From Panicum virgatum (Eukaryota > Streptophyta > Magnoliopsida > Poales > Poaceae): 64,000 bases of DNA. The DNA lies in assembly GCF_016808335.1 (NCBI RefSeq), contig NC_053144.1, forward strand, positions 62,001 to 126,000. The letters are read 5' to 3'. The notes under the pieces are model-generated. The model saw only the letters and a list, made by a program, of their open reading frames with translations. It did no database searches and was not told where the DNA came from. Positions 15,001-26,940 of this stretch are shown in pieces (within the stretch, counting starts at the first letter, position 1; the number at the start of each line of letters is the position of its first letter). A program made the position numbers and the translations under genes.

Positions 15001-18000
15001 GTGCCCATCAACATCCGGCTAAGCAATCCATTTAACGTGGAAGCTAGCACGCGAAAAATGGGACTAGTCTGCTAAAACGAGCGTATTTTCCACGTTCGGT
15101 GTCCGATTTTAATGAAAATTTTTTGGTGGAGAGCTGAAGCATAGACCACCACCCTCAAAACAAAATTTCAAAGAAAAGACTATAATTAAATTTTCTAAAA
15201 ATATAAACAATTAGCAACTAACGTAGTATTCCCCCGGATATCATCAATATTCGACCCGCAAGCTATTTTCAGCGTCGAACTCCTTCCCGGTGGAGGCCAA
15301 GCACACCATAAGATGGATTGTATCTTAACTCCTGCATTTATTGGTAGTAGATGTAGAATAAGAGGTGCCCATCAACATCCGGCTAAGCAATCCATTTAAC
15401 GTGGAAGCTAAGCACGCGAAAAATAGGGACTAGTCTGCTAAAACGAGCGTATTTTCCACGTTCGGTGTCCGATTTTAATGAAAATTTTTTTGGGGGAGAG
15501 CTGAAGCATAGACCACCACCCTCAAATCAAAATTTCAAAGAAAAGACTATAATTAAATTTTCTAAAAATATAAACAATTAGCAACTAATGTAGTATTCCC
15601 CCGGATATCATCAATATTTGACCCGCAAGCGATTTTACGCGTCGAACTCCTTCCCGGTGGAGGCCAAGCACACCATAAGATGGATTGTATCTTAACTCCA
15701 GCATTTATTGGTAGTAGATGTAGAATAAGAGGTGCCCATCAACATCCGGCTAAGCAATCCATTTAACGTGGAAGCTAGCACGCTAAAAATGGGACTAGTC
15801 TGCTAAAACGAGCGTATTTTCCACGTTCGGTGTCCGATTTTAATGAAAATTTTTTGGTGGAGAGCTGAAGCATAGACCACTTCCCCTCAAAACAAAATTT
15901 CAAAGAAAAGACTATAATTAAATTTTCTATAAATATAAACAATTAGCAACTAACGTAGTATTCCCCCGGATATCATCAATATTCGACCCGCAAGCTATTT
16001 TCAGCGTCGAACTCCTTCCCGGTGGAGGCCAAGCACACCATAAGATGGATTGTATCTTAACTCCTGCATTTATTGGTATTAGATGTAGAATAAGAGGTGC
16101 CCATCAACATCCGGCTAAGCAATCCATTTAACGTGGAAGCTAGCACGCGAAAAATAGGACTATTCTGCTAAAATGAGCGTATTTTCCATGTTCGGTGTCC
16201 GATTTTAATGAAAATTTTTTGGAGGAGAGCTGAAGCATAGACCACCACCCTCAAAACAAAATTTCAAAGAAAAGACTATAATTAAATTTTCTAAAAATAT
16301 AAACAATTAGCAACTAACGTAGTATTCCCCCGGATATCATCAATATTCGACCCGCAAGCGATTTTCAGCGTCGAACTCCTTCCCGGTGGAGGCCAAGCAC
16401 ACCATAAGATGGATTGTATCTTAACTCCGGCATTTATTGGTAGTAGATGTAGAATAAGATGTGCCCATCAACATCCGGCTAAGCAATCCATTTAACGTGG
16501 AAGCTAGCACGCGAAAAATGGGACTAGTCTGCTAAAACGAGCGTATTTTCCACGTTCGGTGTCCGATTTTAATGAAAATTTTTTGGTGGAGATCTGAAGC
16601 ATAGACCACCACCCTCAAAACAAAATTTCAAAGAAAAGACTATAATTAAATTTTCTAAAAATACAAACAATTAGCAACTAACGTAGTATTCCCCCGGATA
16701 TCATCAATATTCGACCCGCAAGCGATTTTCAGCGTCGAACTCCTTCCCGGTGGAGGCCAAGCACACCATAAGATGGATTGTATCTTAACTCCTGCATTTA
16801 TTGGTAGTAGATGTAGAATAAGAGGTGCCCATCAACATCCGGCTAAGCAATCCATTTAACGTGGAAGCTAGCACGCGAAAAATAGGACTAGTCTGCTAAA
16901 ACGAGCGTATTTTCCACGTTCGGTGTCCGATTTTAATGAAACTTTTTTGGTGGAGAGCTGAAGCATAGACCACTCACCCACAAACAAAATTTCAAAGAAA
17001 AGACTATAATTAAATTTTCTATAAATATAAACAATTAGCAACTAACGTAGTATTCCCCCGGATATCATCAATATTCGACCCGCCAGCTATTTTCAGCGTC
17101 GAACTCCTTCCCGGTGGAGGCCAAGCACACCATAAGATGGATTGTATCTTAACTCCTGCATTTATTGGTATTAGATGTAGAATAAGAGGTGCCCATCAAC
17201 ATCCGGCTAAGCAATCCATTTAACGTGGAAGCTAGCACGCGAAAAATAGGACTATTCTGCTAAAATGAGCGTATTTTCCATGTTCGGTGTCCGATTTTAA
17301 TGAAAATTTTTTGGAGGAGAGCTGAAGCATAGACCACCACCCTCAAAACAAAATTTCAAAGAAAAGACTATAATTAAATTTTCTAAAAATATAAACAATT
17401 AGCAACTAACGTAGTATTCCCCCGGATATCATCAATATTCGACCCGCAAGCGATTTTCAGCGTCGAACTCCTTCCCGGTGGAGGCCAAGCACACCATAAG
17501 ATGGATTGTATCTTAACTCCGGCATTTATTGGTAGTAGATGTAGAATAAGATGTGCCCATCAACATCCGGCTAAGCAATCCATTTAACGTGGAAGCTAGC
17601 ACGCGAAAAATGGGACTAGTCTGCTAAAACGAGCGTATTTTCCACGTTCGGTGTCCGATTTTAATGAAAATTTTTTGGTGGAGATCTGAAGCATAGACCA
17701 CCACCCTCAAAACAAAATTTCAAAGAAAAGACTATAATTAAATTTTCTAAAAATACAAACAATTAGCAACTAACGTAGTATTCCCCCGGATATCATCAAT
17801 ATTCGACCCGCAAGCGATTTTCAGCGTCGAACTCCTTCCCGGTGGAGGCCAAGCACACCATAAGATGGATTGTATCTTAACTCCTGCATTTATTGGTATT
17901 AGATGTAGAATAAGAGGTGCCCATCAACATCCGGCTAAGCAATCCATTTAACGTGGAAGCTAGCACGCGAAAAATAGGACTAGTCTGCTAAAACGAGCGT

Positions 18001-21000
18001 ATTTTCCACGTTCGGTGTCCGATTTTAATGAAACTTTTTTGGTGGAGAGCTGAAGCATAGACCACCACCCACAAAACAAAATTTCAAAAAAAGACTATAA
18101 TTAAATTTTCTAAAAATATAAACAATTAGCAACTAACGTAGTATTCCCCCGGATATCATCAATATTCGACCCGCCAGCTATTTTCAGCGTCGAACTCCTT
18201 CCCGGTGGAGGCCAAGCACACCATAAGTTGGATTGTATCTTAACTCCTGCATTTATTGGTATTAGATGTAGAATAAGAGGTGCCCATCAACATCCGGCTA
18301 AGCAATCCATTTAACGTGGAAGCTAGCACGCGAAAAATAGGACTATTCTGCTAAAATGAGCGTATTTTCCATGTTCGGTGTCCGATTTTAATGAAAATTT
18401 TTTGGAGGAGAGCTGAAGCATAGACCACCACCCTCAAAACAAAATTTCAAAGAAAAGACTATAATTAAATTTTCTAAAAATATAAACAATTAGCAACTAA
18501 CGTAGTATTCCCCCGGATATCATCAATATTCGACCCGCAAGCGATTTTCAGCGTCGAACTCCTTCCCGGTGGAGGCCAAGCACACCATAAGATGGATTGT
18601 ATCTTAACTCCGGCATTTATTGGTAGTAGATGTAGAATAAGATGTGCCCATCAACATCCGGCTAAGCAATCCATTTAACGTGGAAGCTAGCACGCGAAAA
18701 ATGGGACTAGTCTGCTAAAACGAGCGTATTTTCCACGTTCGGTGTCCGATTTTAATGAAAATTTTTTGGTGGAGATCTGAAGCATAGACCACCACCCTCA
18801 AAACAAAATTTCAAAGAAAAGACTATAATTAAATTTTCTAAAAATATAAACAATTAGCAACTAACGTAGTATTCCCCCGGATATCATCAATATTCGACCC
18901 GCAAGCGATTTTCAGCGTCGAACTCCTTCCCGGTGGAGGCCAAGCACAGCATAAGATGGATTGTATCTTAACTCCTGCATTTATTGGTAGTAGATGTAGA
19001 ATAAGAGGTGCCCATCAACATCCGGCTAAGCAATCCATTTAACATGGAAGCTAGCACGCGAAAAATAGGACTAGTCTGCTAAAACGTGCGTATTTTCCAC
19101 GTTCGGTGTCCGATTTTAATGAAAATTTTTTTTTGGAGAGCTGAAGCATAGACCACCACCCACAAAACAAATTTTCAAATAAAAGACTATAATTAAATTT
19201 TCTAAAAATATAAACAATTAGCAACTAACGTAGTATTCCCCCGGATATCATCAATATTCGAACCGCAAGCTATTTTCAGCGTCGAACTCCTTCCCGGTGG
19301 AGGCCAAGCACACCATAAGATGGATTGTATCTTAACTCCTGCATTTATTGGTAGTAGATGTAGAATAAGAGGTGCCCATCAACATCCGGCTAAGCAATCC
19401 GTTTAACGTGGAAGCTAACACGCGAAAAATGGGACTAGTCTGCTAAAACGAGCGTATTTTCCACGTTCGGTGTCCGATTTTAATGAAAATTTTTTGGGGG
19501 AGAGCTGAAGCATAGACCACCACCCTCAAAACAAAATTTCAAAGAAAAGACTATAATTAAATTTTCTAAAAATATAAACAATTAGCAACTAACGTAGTAT
19601 TCCCCCGGATATCATCAATATTCGACCCGCAAGCGATTTTACGCGTCGAACTCCTTCCCGGTGGAGGCCAAGCACACCATAAGATGGATTGTATCTTAAC
19701 TCTAGCATTTATTGGTAGTAGATGTAGAATAAGAGGTTCCCATCAACATCCGGCTAAGCAATCCATTTAACGTGGAAGCTAGCACGCGAAAAATGGGACT
19801 AGTCTGCTAAAACGAGCGTATTTTCCACGTTCGGTGTCCGATTTTAATGAAAATTTTTTGGTGGAGAGCTGAAGCATAGACCACCACCCTCAAAACAAAA
19901 TTTCAAAGAAAATACTATAATTAAATTTTCTATAAATATAAACAATTAGCAACTAACGTAGTATTCCCCCGGATATCATCAATATTCGACCCGCAAGCTA
20001 TTTTCAGCGTCGAACTCCTTCCCGGTGGAGGCCAAGCACACCATAAGATGGATTGTATCTTAACTCCTGCATTTATTGGTATTAGATGTAGAATAAGAGG
20101 TGCCCATCAACATCCGGCTAAGCAATCCATTTAACGTGGAAGCTAGCACGCGAAAAATAGGACTAGTCTGCTAAAACGAGCGTATTTTCCACGTTCGGTG
20201 TCCGATTTTAATGAAAATTTTTTGGTGGAGAGCTGAAGCATAGACCACCACCCTCAAAACAAAATTTCAAAGAAAAGACTATAATTAAATTTTCTAAAAA
20301 TATAAACAATTAGCAACTAACGTAGTATTCCCCCGGATATCATCAATATTCGACCCGCAAGCTATTTTCAGCGTCGAACTCCTTCCCGGTGGAGGCCAAG
20401 CACACCATAAGATGGATTGTATCTTAACTCCTGCATTTATTGGTAGTAGATGTAGAATAAGAGGTGCCCATCAACATCCGGCTAAGCAATCCATTTAACG
20501 TGGAAGCTAGCACGCGAAAAATAGGACTATTCTGCTAAAATGAGCGTATTTTCCACGTTCGGTGTCCGATTTTAATTAAAATTTTTTGGAGGAGAGCTGA
20601 AGCATAGACCACCACCCTCAAAACAAAATTTCAAAGAAAAGACTGTAATTAAATTTTCTAAAAATATAAACAATAAGCAACTAACGTAGTATTCCCCCGG
20701 ATATCATCAATATTCGACCCGCAAGCGATTTTCAGCGTCGAACTCCTTCCCGGTGGAGGCCAAGCACACCATAAGATGGATTGTATCTTAACTCCAGCAT
20801 TTATTGGTAGTAGATGTAGAATAAGAGGTGCTCATCAACATCCGGCTAAGCAATCCATTTAACGTGGAAGCTAGCACGCGAAAAATGGGACTAGTCTGCT
20901 AAAACGAGCGTATTTTCCACGTTCGGTGTCCGATTTTAATGAAAAATTTTTTGGTGGAGAGCTGAAGCATAGACCACTACCCTCAAAACAAAATTTCAAA

Positions 21001-21670
21001 GAAAAGACTATAATTAAATTTTCTAAAAATATAAACAATTAGCAACTAACGTAGTATTCCCCCGGATATCATCAATATTCGACCCGCAAGCGATTTTCAG
21101 CATCGAACTCCTTCCCGGTGGAGGCCAAGCACAGCATAAGATGGATTGTATCTTAACTCCTGCATTTATTGGTAGTAGATGTAGAATAAGAGGTGCCCAT
21201 CAACATCCGGCTAAGCAATCCATTTAACGTGGAAGCTAGCACGCGAAAAATAGGACTAGTCTGCTAAAATGAGTGTATTTTCCATGTTCGGTGTCCGATT
21301 TTAATGAAAATTTTTTGGAGGAGAGCTGAAGCATAGACCACCACCCTCAAAACAAAATTTCAAAGAAAAGACTATAATTAAATTTTCTAAAAATATAAAC
21401 AATTAGCAACTAACGTAGTATTCCCCCGGATATCATCAATATTCGACCCGCAAGCGATTTTCAGTGTCGAACTCCTTCCCGGTGGAGGCCAAGTACACCA
21501 TAAGATGGATTGTATCTTAACTCCTGCATTTATTGGTACTAGATGTAGAATAAGAGGTGCCCATCAACATCCGGCTAAGCAATCCATTTAACGTGGAAGC
21601 TAGCACGCGAAAAATAGGACTAGTCTGCTAAAACGAGCGTATTTTCCACGTTCGGTGTCCGATTTTAATT
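1..21670. repeat. Satellite array, domain A (~364-bp monomer)
   Basis: Head-to-tail tandem repeat. The landmark CATAAGATGGATTG recurs at 2, 368, 731, 1096, 1460 and onwards, so the period is about 364 bp, giving roughly 60 monomers here. Copies are very similar and differ by recurrent diagnostic variants: CACAGC versus CACACC before ATAAG, AATCCGTTT versus AATCCATTT, GAGGGTATT versus GAGCGTATT, and GCGATTTTC versus GCTATTTTC. These variants recur in order about every three monomers in many places (see findings). Domain A is marked by GAAGCATAGACCACC and CATCAACATCCGGC. No gene lies inside; short 60-codon ORFs recurring on the minus strand are by-products of the repeat. I do not recognise the family by name; its monomer length differs from the ~155-bp grass centromere satellites. 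Confidence 0.97.
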
Positions 21671-21680
21671 CCCCCGGATA
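21655..21680. other. Truncated-monomer junction between satellite domains
   Basis: GATTTTAAT, which is normally followed by GAAAATTTTTTGG, is here joined directly to TCCCCCGGATATC, removing about 116 bp of the monomer. ATT is shared at the joint, consistent with an end-joining or slippage deletion. The diagnostic variants change from domain A to domain B across this point. Confidence 0.85.
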
Positions 21681-24600
21681 TCATCAATATTCGACCCGCA
21701 AGCTATTTTCAGCGTCGAACTCCTTCCTGGTGGAGGCCAAGCACACCATAAGATGGATTGCACCTTAACTCCTACATTTATTGGTAGTAGATTAAGAATA
21801 AGAGGTGGCCGTCAACACCTGGTTAAGCAATCCATTTAACGTGGAAGCTAGCACGCGAAAAATGGGACTAGTCTTCTAAAACGAGCGTATTTTCCACGTT
21901 CGGTGTCCGATTTTAATGAAATTTTTTTGGTGGAGAGGTGAAGCATTGGACACCACCCTCAAAACAAAATTTCAAAGAAAAGACTATAATTAAATTTTCT
22001 AAAAATATAAACAATTAGCAACTAACGTAGTATTCCCCCGGATATCATCAATATTCGACCCGCAAGCTATTTTCAGCGTCGAACTCCTTCCCGGTGGAGG
22101 CCAAGCACACCATAAGATGGATTGCATCTTAACTCCCGCATTTATTGTTAGTAAATGTAGAATAAGAGGTGCCCGTCAACACCTGGCTAAGCAATCCATT
22201 TAACGTGGAAGCTAGCACGCGAAAAATGGGACTAGTCTGCTAAAACGAGCGTATTTTCCACGTTCGGTGTCCGATTTTAATGAATTTTTTTTGGTGGAGA
22301 GGTGAAGCATTGGACACCACCCTCAAAACAAAATTTCAAAGAAAAGACTATAATTAAATTTTCTAAAAATATAAATAATTAGCAACTAACGTAGTATTCC
22401 CCAGGTTATCATCAATATTAGACCCGCAAACTATTTTCAGCGTCGAACTCCTTCCCGGTGGAGGCCAAGCACACCATAAGATGGATTGCACCTTAAATCC
22501 TACATTTATTGGTAGTAGATGAAGAATAAGAGGTGCCCGTCAACACCTGGCTAAGCAATCTATTTAACGTGGAAGCTAGCACGCGAAAAATGGGACTAGT
22601 CTGCTAAAACGAGCGTATTTTCCATGTTCGGTGTCTGATTTTAATGAAATTTTTTTGTGGAGAGGTGAAGCATTGGACACCAACCTCAAAACAAAATTTC
22701 AAAGAAAATACTATAATTAAATTTTCTAAAAATATAAAAATTAGCAACTAACGTAGTATTCCCCCGGATATCATCAATATTCGACCCGCAAGCTATTTTC
22801 AGCGTCGAACTCCTTCCCGGTGGAGGCCAAGCACACCATAAGATGGATTGCACCTTAACTCCTATTTTTATTGGTAGTAGATGAAGAATAAGAGGTGCCC
22901 GTCAACACCTGGCTAAGCAATCCATTTAACGTGGAAGCTAGCACGCGAAAAATGGGACTAGTCTGCTAAAACGAGCGTATTTTCCACGTTCGGTGTCCGA
23001 TTTTAATGATTTTTTTTTGGTGGAGAGGTGAAGCATTGGACACCACCCTCAAAACAAAATTTCAAATAAAATACTATAATTAAATTTTCTAAAAATATAA
23101 ACAATTAGAAACTAACGTAGTATTCCCCCGGATATCATCAATATTCGACCCGCAAGCTATTTTCAGCGTCGAACTCCTTCCTGGTGGAGGCCAAGCACAC
23201 CATAAGATGGATTGCACTTTAATTCCTACATTTATTGGTGGTAGATTAAGAATAAGAGGTGCCCGTCAACACCTGGTTAAGCAATCCATTTAACGAAGAA
23301 GCTAGCACGCGAAAAATGGGACTAGTCTGCTAAAACGAGCGTATTTTCCACGTTCGGTGTCCGATTTTAATGAATTTTTTTTGGTGGAGAGGTGAAGCAT
23401 TGGACACCACCCTCAAAACAAAATTTCAAAGAAAAGACTATAGTTAAGTTTTCTAAAAATATAAACAATTAGCAACTAACGTAGTATTCCCCCGGATATC
23501 ATCAATATTCGACCCGCAAGCTATTTTCAGCGTCGAAGTCCTTCCCGGTGGAGGCCAAGCACACCATAAGATGGATTGCATCTTAACTCCCGCATTTATT
23601 GTTAGTAAATGTAGAATAAGAGGTGCCCGTCAACACCTGGCTAAGCAATCCATTTAATGTGGAAGCTAGCACGCGAAAAATGGGACTAGTCTGCTAAAAC
23701 GAGCGTATTTTCCACGTTCGGTGTCCGATTTTAATGAATTTTTTTTGGTGGAGAGGTGAAGCATTGGACACCACCCTCAAAACAAAATTTCAAAGAAAAG
23801 ACTATAATTAAATTTTCTAAAAATATAAACAATTAGGAACTAACGTAGTATTCCCCAGGATATCATCAATATTAGACCCGTAAACTATTTTCAGCGTCGA
23901 ACTCCTTCCCGGTGGAGGCCAAGCACACCATAAGATGGATTGCACCTTAAATCCTACATTTATTGGTAGTAGATGAAGAATAAGAGGTGCCCGTCAACAC
24001 CTGGCTAAGCAATCCATTTAACGTGGAAGCTAGCACGCGAAAAATGGGACTAGTCTGCTAAAACGAGCGTATTTTCCATGTTCGGTGTCTGATTTTAATG
24101 AAATTTTTTTGGTGGAGAGGTGAAGCATTGGACACCAACCTCAAAACAAAATTTCAAAGAAAATACTATAATTAAATTTTCTAAAAATATAAAAAAATTA
24201 GCAACTAACGTAGTATTCCCCCGGATATCATCAATATTCGACCCGCAAGCTATTTTCAGCGTCGAACTCCTTCCCGGTGGAGGCCAAGCACACCATAAGA
24301 TGGATTGCACCTTAACTCCTATATTTATTGGTAGTAGATGAAGAATAAGAGGTGCCCGTCAACACCTGGCTAAGCAATCCATTTAACGTGGAAGCTAGCA
24401 CGCGAAAAATGGGACTAGTCTGCTAAAACGAGCGTATTTTCCACGTTCGGTGTCCGATTTTAATGAATTTTTTTTGTGGAGAGGTGAAGCATTGGACACC
24501 ACCCTCAAAACAAAATTTCAAATAAAATACTATAATTAAATTTTCTAAAAATATAAACAATTAGAAACTAACGTAGTATTCCCCCGGATATCATCAATAT

Positions 24601-26883
24601 TCGACCCGCAAGCTATTTTCAGCGTCGAACTCCTTCCTGGTGGAGGCCAATCACACCATAAGATGGATTGCACCTTAACTCCTACATTTATTGGAAGTAG
24701 ATTAAGAATAAGAGGTGCCCGTCAACACATGGTTAAGCAATCCATTTAACGTGGAAGCTAGCACGCGAAAAATGGGACTAGTCTGCTAAAACGAGCGTAT
24801 TTTCCACGTTCGGTGTCCGATTTTAATGAAATTTTTTTGGTGGAGAGGTGAAGCATTGGACACCACCCTCAAAACAAAATTTCAAAGAAAAGACTATAAT
24901 AAAGTTTTCTAAAAAATATAAACAATTAGCAACTAACGTAGTATTCCCCCGGATATCATCAATATTCGACCCGCAAGCTATTTTCAGCGTCGAAGTCCTT
25001 CCCGGTGGAGGCCAAGCACACCATAAGATGGATTGCATCTTCACTCCCGCATTTATTGTTAGTAAATGTAGAATAAGAGGTGCCCGTCAACACCTGGCTA
25101 AGCAATCCATTTAACGTGGAAGCTAGCACGCGAAAAATGGGACTAGTCTGCTAAAACGAGCGTATTTTCCACGTTCGGTGTCCGATTTTAATGAATTTTT
25201 TTTGGTGGAGAGGTGAAGCATTGGACACCACCCTCAAAACAAAATTTCAAAGAAAAGACTATAATTAAATTTTCTAAAAATATAAACAATTAGCAACTAA
25301 CGTAGTATTCCCCAGGATATCATCAATATTAGACCCGTAAACTATTTTCAGCGTCGAACTCCTTCCCGGTGGAGGCCAAGCACACCATAAGATGGATTGC
25401 ACCTTAAATCCTACATTTATTGGTAGTAGATGAAGAATAAGAGGTGCCCGTCAACACCTGGCTAAGCAATCCATTTAACGTGGAAGCTAGCACGCGAAAA
25501 ATGGGACTAGTCTGCTAAAACGAGCGTATTTTCCATGTTCGGTGTCTAATTTTAATGAAATTTTTTTGGTGGAGAGGTGAAGCATTGGACACCAACCTCA
25601 AAACAAAATTTCAAAGAAAATACTATAATTAAATTTTCTAAAAATATAAAAAAATTAGCAACTAACGTAGTATTCCCCCGGATATCATCAATATTCGACC
25701 CGCAAGTTATTTTCAGCGTCGAACTCCTTCCCGGTGGAGGCCAAGCACACCATAAGATGGATTGCACCTTAACTCCTATATTTATTGGTAGTAGATGAAG
25801 AATAAGAGGTGCCCGTCAACACCTGGCTAAGCAATCCATTTAACGTGGAAGCTAGCACGCGAAAAATGGGACTAGTCTGCTAAAACGAGCGTATTTTCCA
25901 CGTTCGGTGTCCGATTTTAATGAATTTTTTTTGGTGGAGAGGTGAAGCATTGGACACCACCCTTAAAACAAAATTTCAAATAAAATACTATAATTAAATT
26001 TTCTAAAAATATAAACAATTAGAAACTAACGTAGTATTCCCCCGGATATCATCAATATTCGACCCGCAAGCTATTTTCAGCGTCGAACTCCTTCCTGGTG
26101 GAGGCCAAGCACACCATTAGATGGATTGCACCTTAACTCCTACATTTATTGGTAGTAGATTAAGAATAAGAGGTGCCCGTCAACACCTGGTTAAGCAATC
26201 CATTTAACGTGGAAGCTAGCACGCGAAAAATGGGACTAGTCTGCTAAAACGAGCGTATTTTCCACGTTCGGTGTCCGATTTTAATGAAATTTTTTTGGTG
26301 GAGAGGTGAAGCATTGGACACCACCCTCAAAACAAAATTTCAAAGAAAAGACTATAATAAAGTTTTCTAAAAAATATAAACAATTAGCAACTAACGTAGT
26401 ATTCCCCCGGATATCATCAATATTCGACCCGCAAGCTATTTTCAGCGTCGAAGTCCTTCCCGGTGGAGGCCAAGCACACCATAAGATGGATTGCATCTTC
26501 ACTCCCGCATTTATTGTTAGTAAATGTAGAATAAGAGGTGCCCGTCAACACCTGGCTAAGCAATCCATTTAACGTGGAAGCTAGCACGCGAAAAATGGGA
26601 CTAGTCTGCTAAAACGAGCGTATTTTCCACATTCGGTGTGCGATTTTATTGAATTTTTTTTGGTGGAGAGGTGAAGCATTGGACACCACCCTCAAAACAA
26701 AATTTCAAAGAAAAGACTATAATTAAATTTTCTAAAAATATAAACAATTAGCAACTAACGTAGTATTCCCCAGGATATCATCAATATTCGACCCGCAAAC
26801 TATTTTCAGCGTCGAACTCCTTCCCGGTGGAGGCCAAGCACACCATAAGATGGATTGCACCTTAAATCCTACATTTATTGGTA
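21671..26883. repeat. Satellite array, domain B (divergent subfamily of the same monomer)
   Basis: The same ~364-bp monomer continues, but as a distinct subfamily marked by GAAGCATTGGACACC, GTCAACACCTGG and TTGCACCTTAA. Large stretches repeat with a period of about 1457 bp (four monomers). For example, near-identical segments start at 22681, 24136 and about 25593, and another set lies at 24848 and 26306. The domain begins at a monomer shortened by ~116 bp (monomer starts 21499 and 21747). The array stops inside a monomer after ATTTATTGGTA at 26883, where unrelated sequence begins. Overlapping 70-88-codon ORFs on both strands belong to the repeat and are not considered genes. Confidence 0.96.
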
Positions 26884-26940
26884 CCGACAATGTGTAATTA
26901 GTTGTTTATAAACATTGCTCTACTAAATTCATGTAGGAAA

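Noticed and set aside
24095..26572. Paired 71-88-codon ORFs on both strands
   Set aside because: Overlapping frames of the satellite's domain B repeated every ~1457 bp; explained by the repeat.
1..26883. CRISPR-like or rDNA spacer interpretation of the array
   Set aside because: Repeats are contiguous with no unique spacers, and no rRNA sequence is present; it is a plain satellite.
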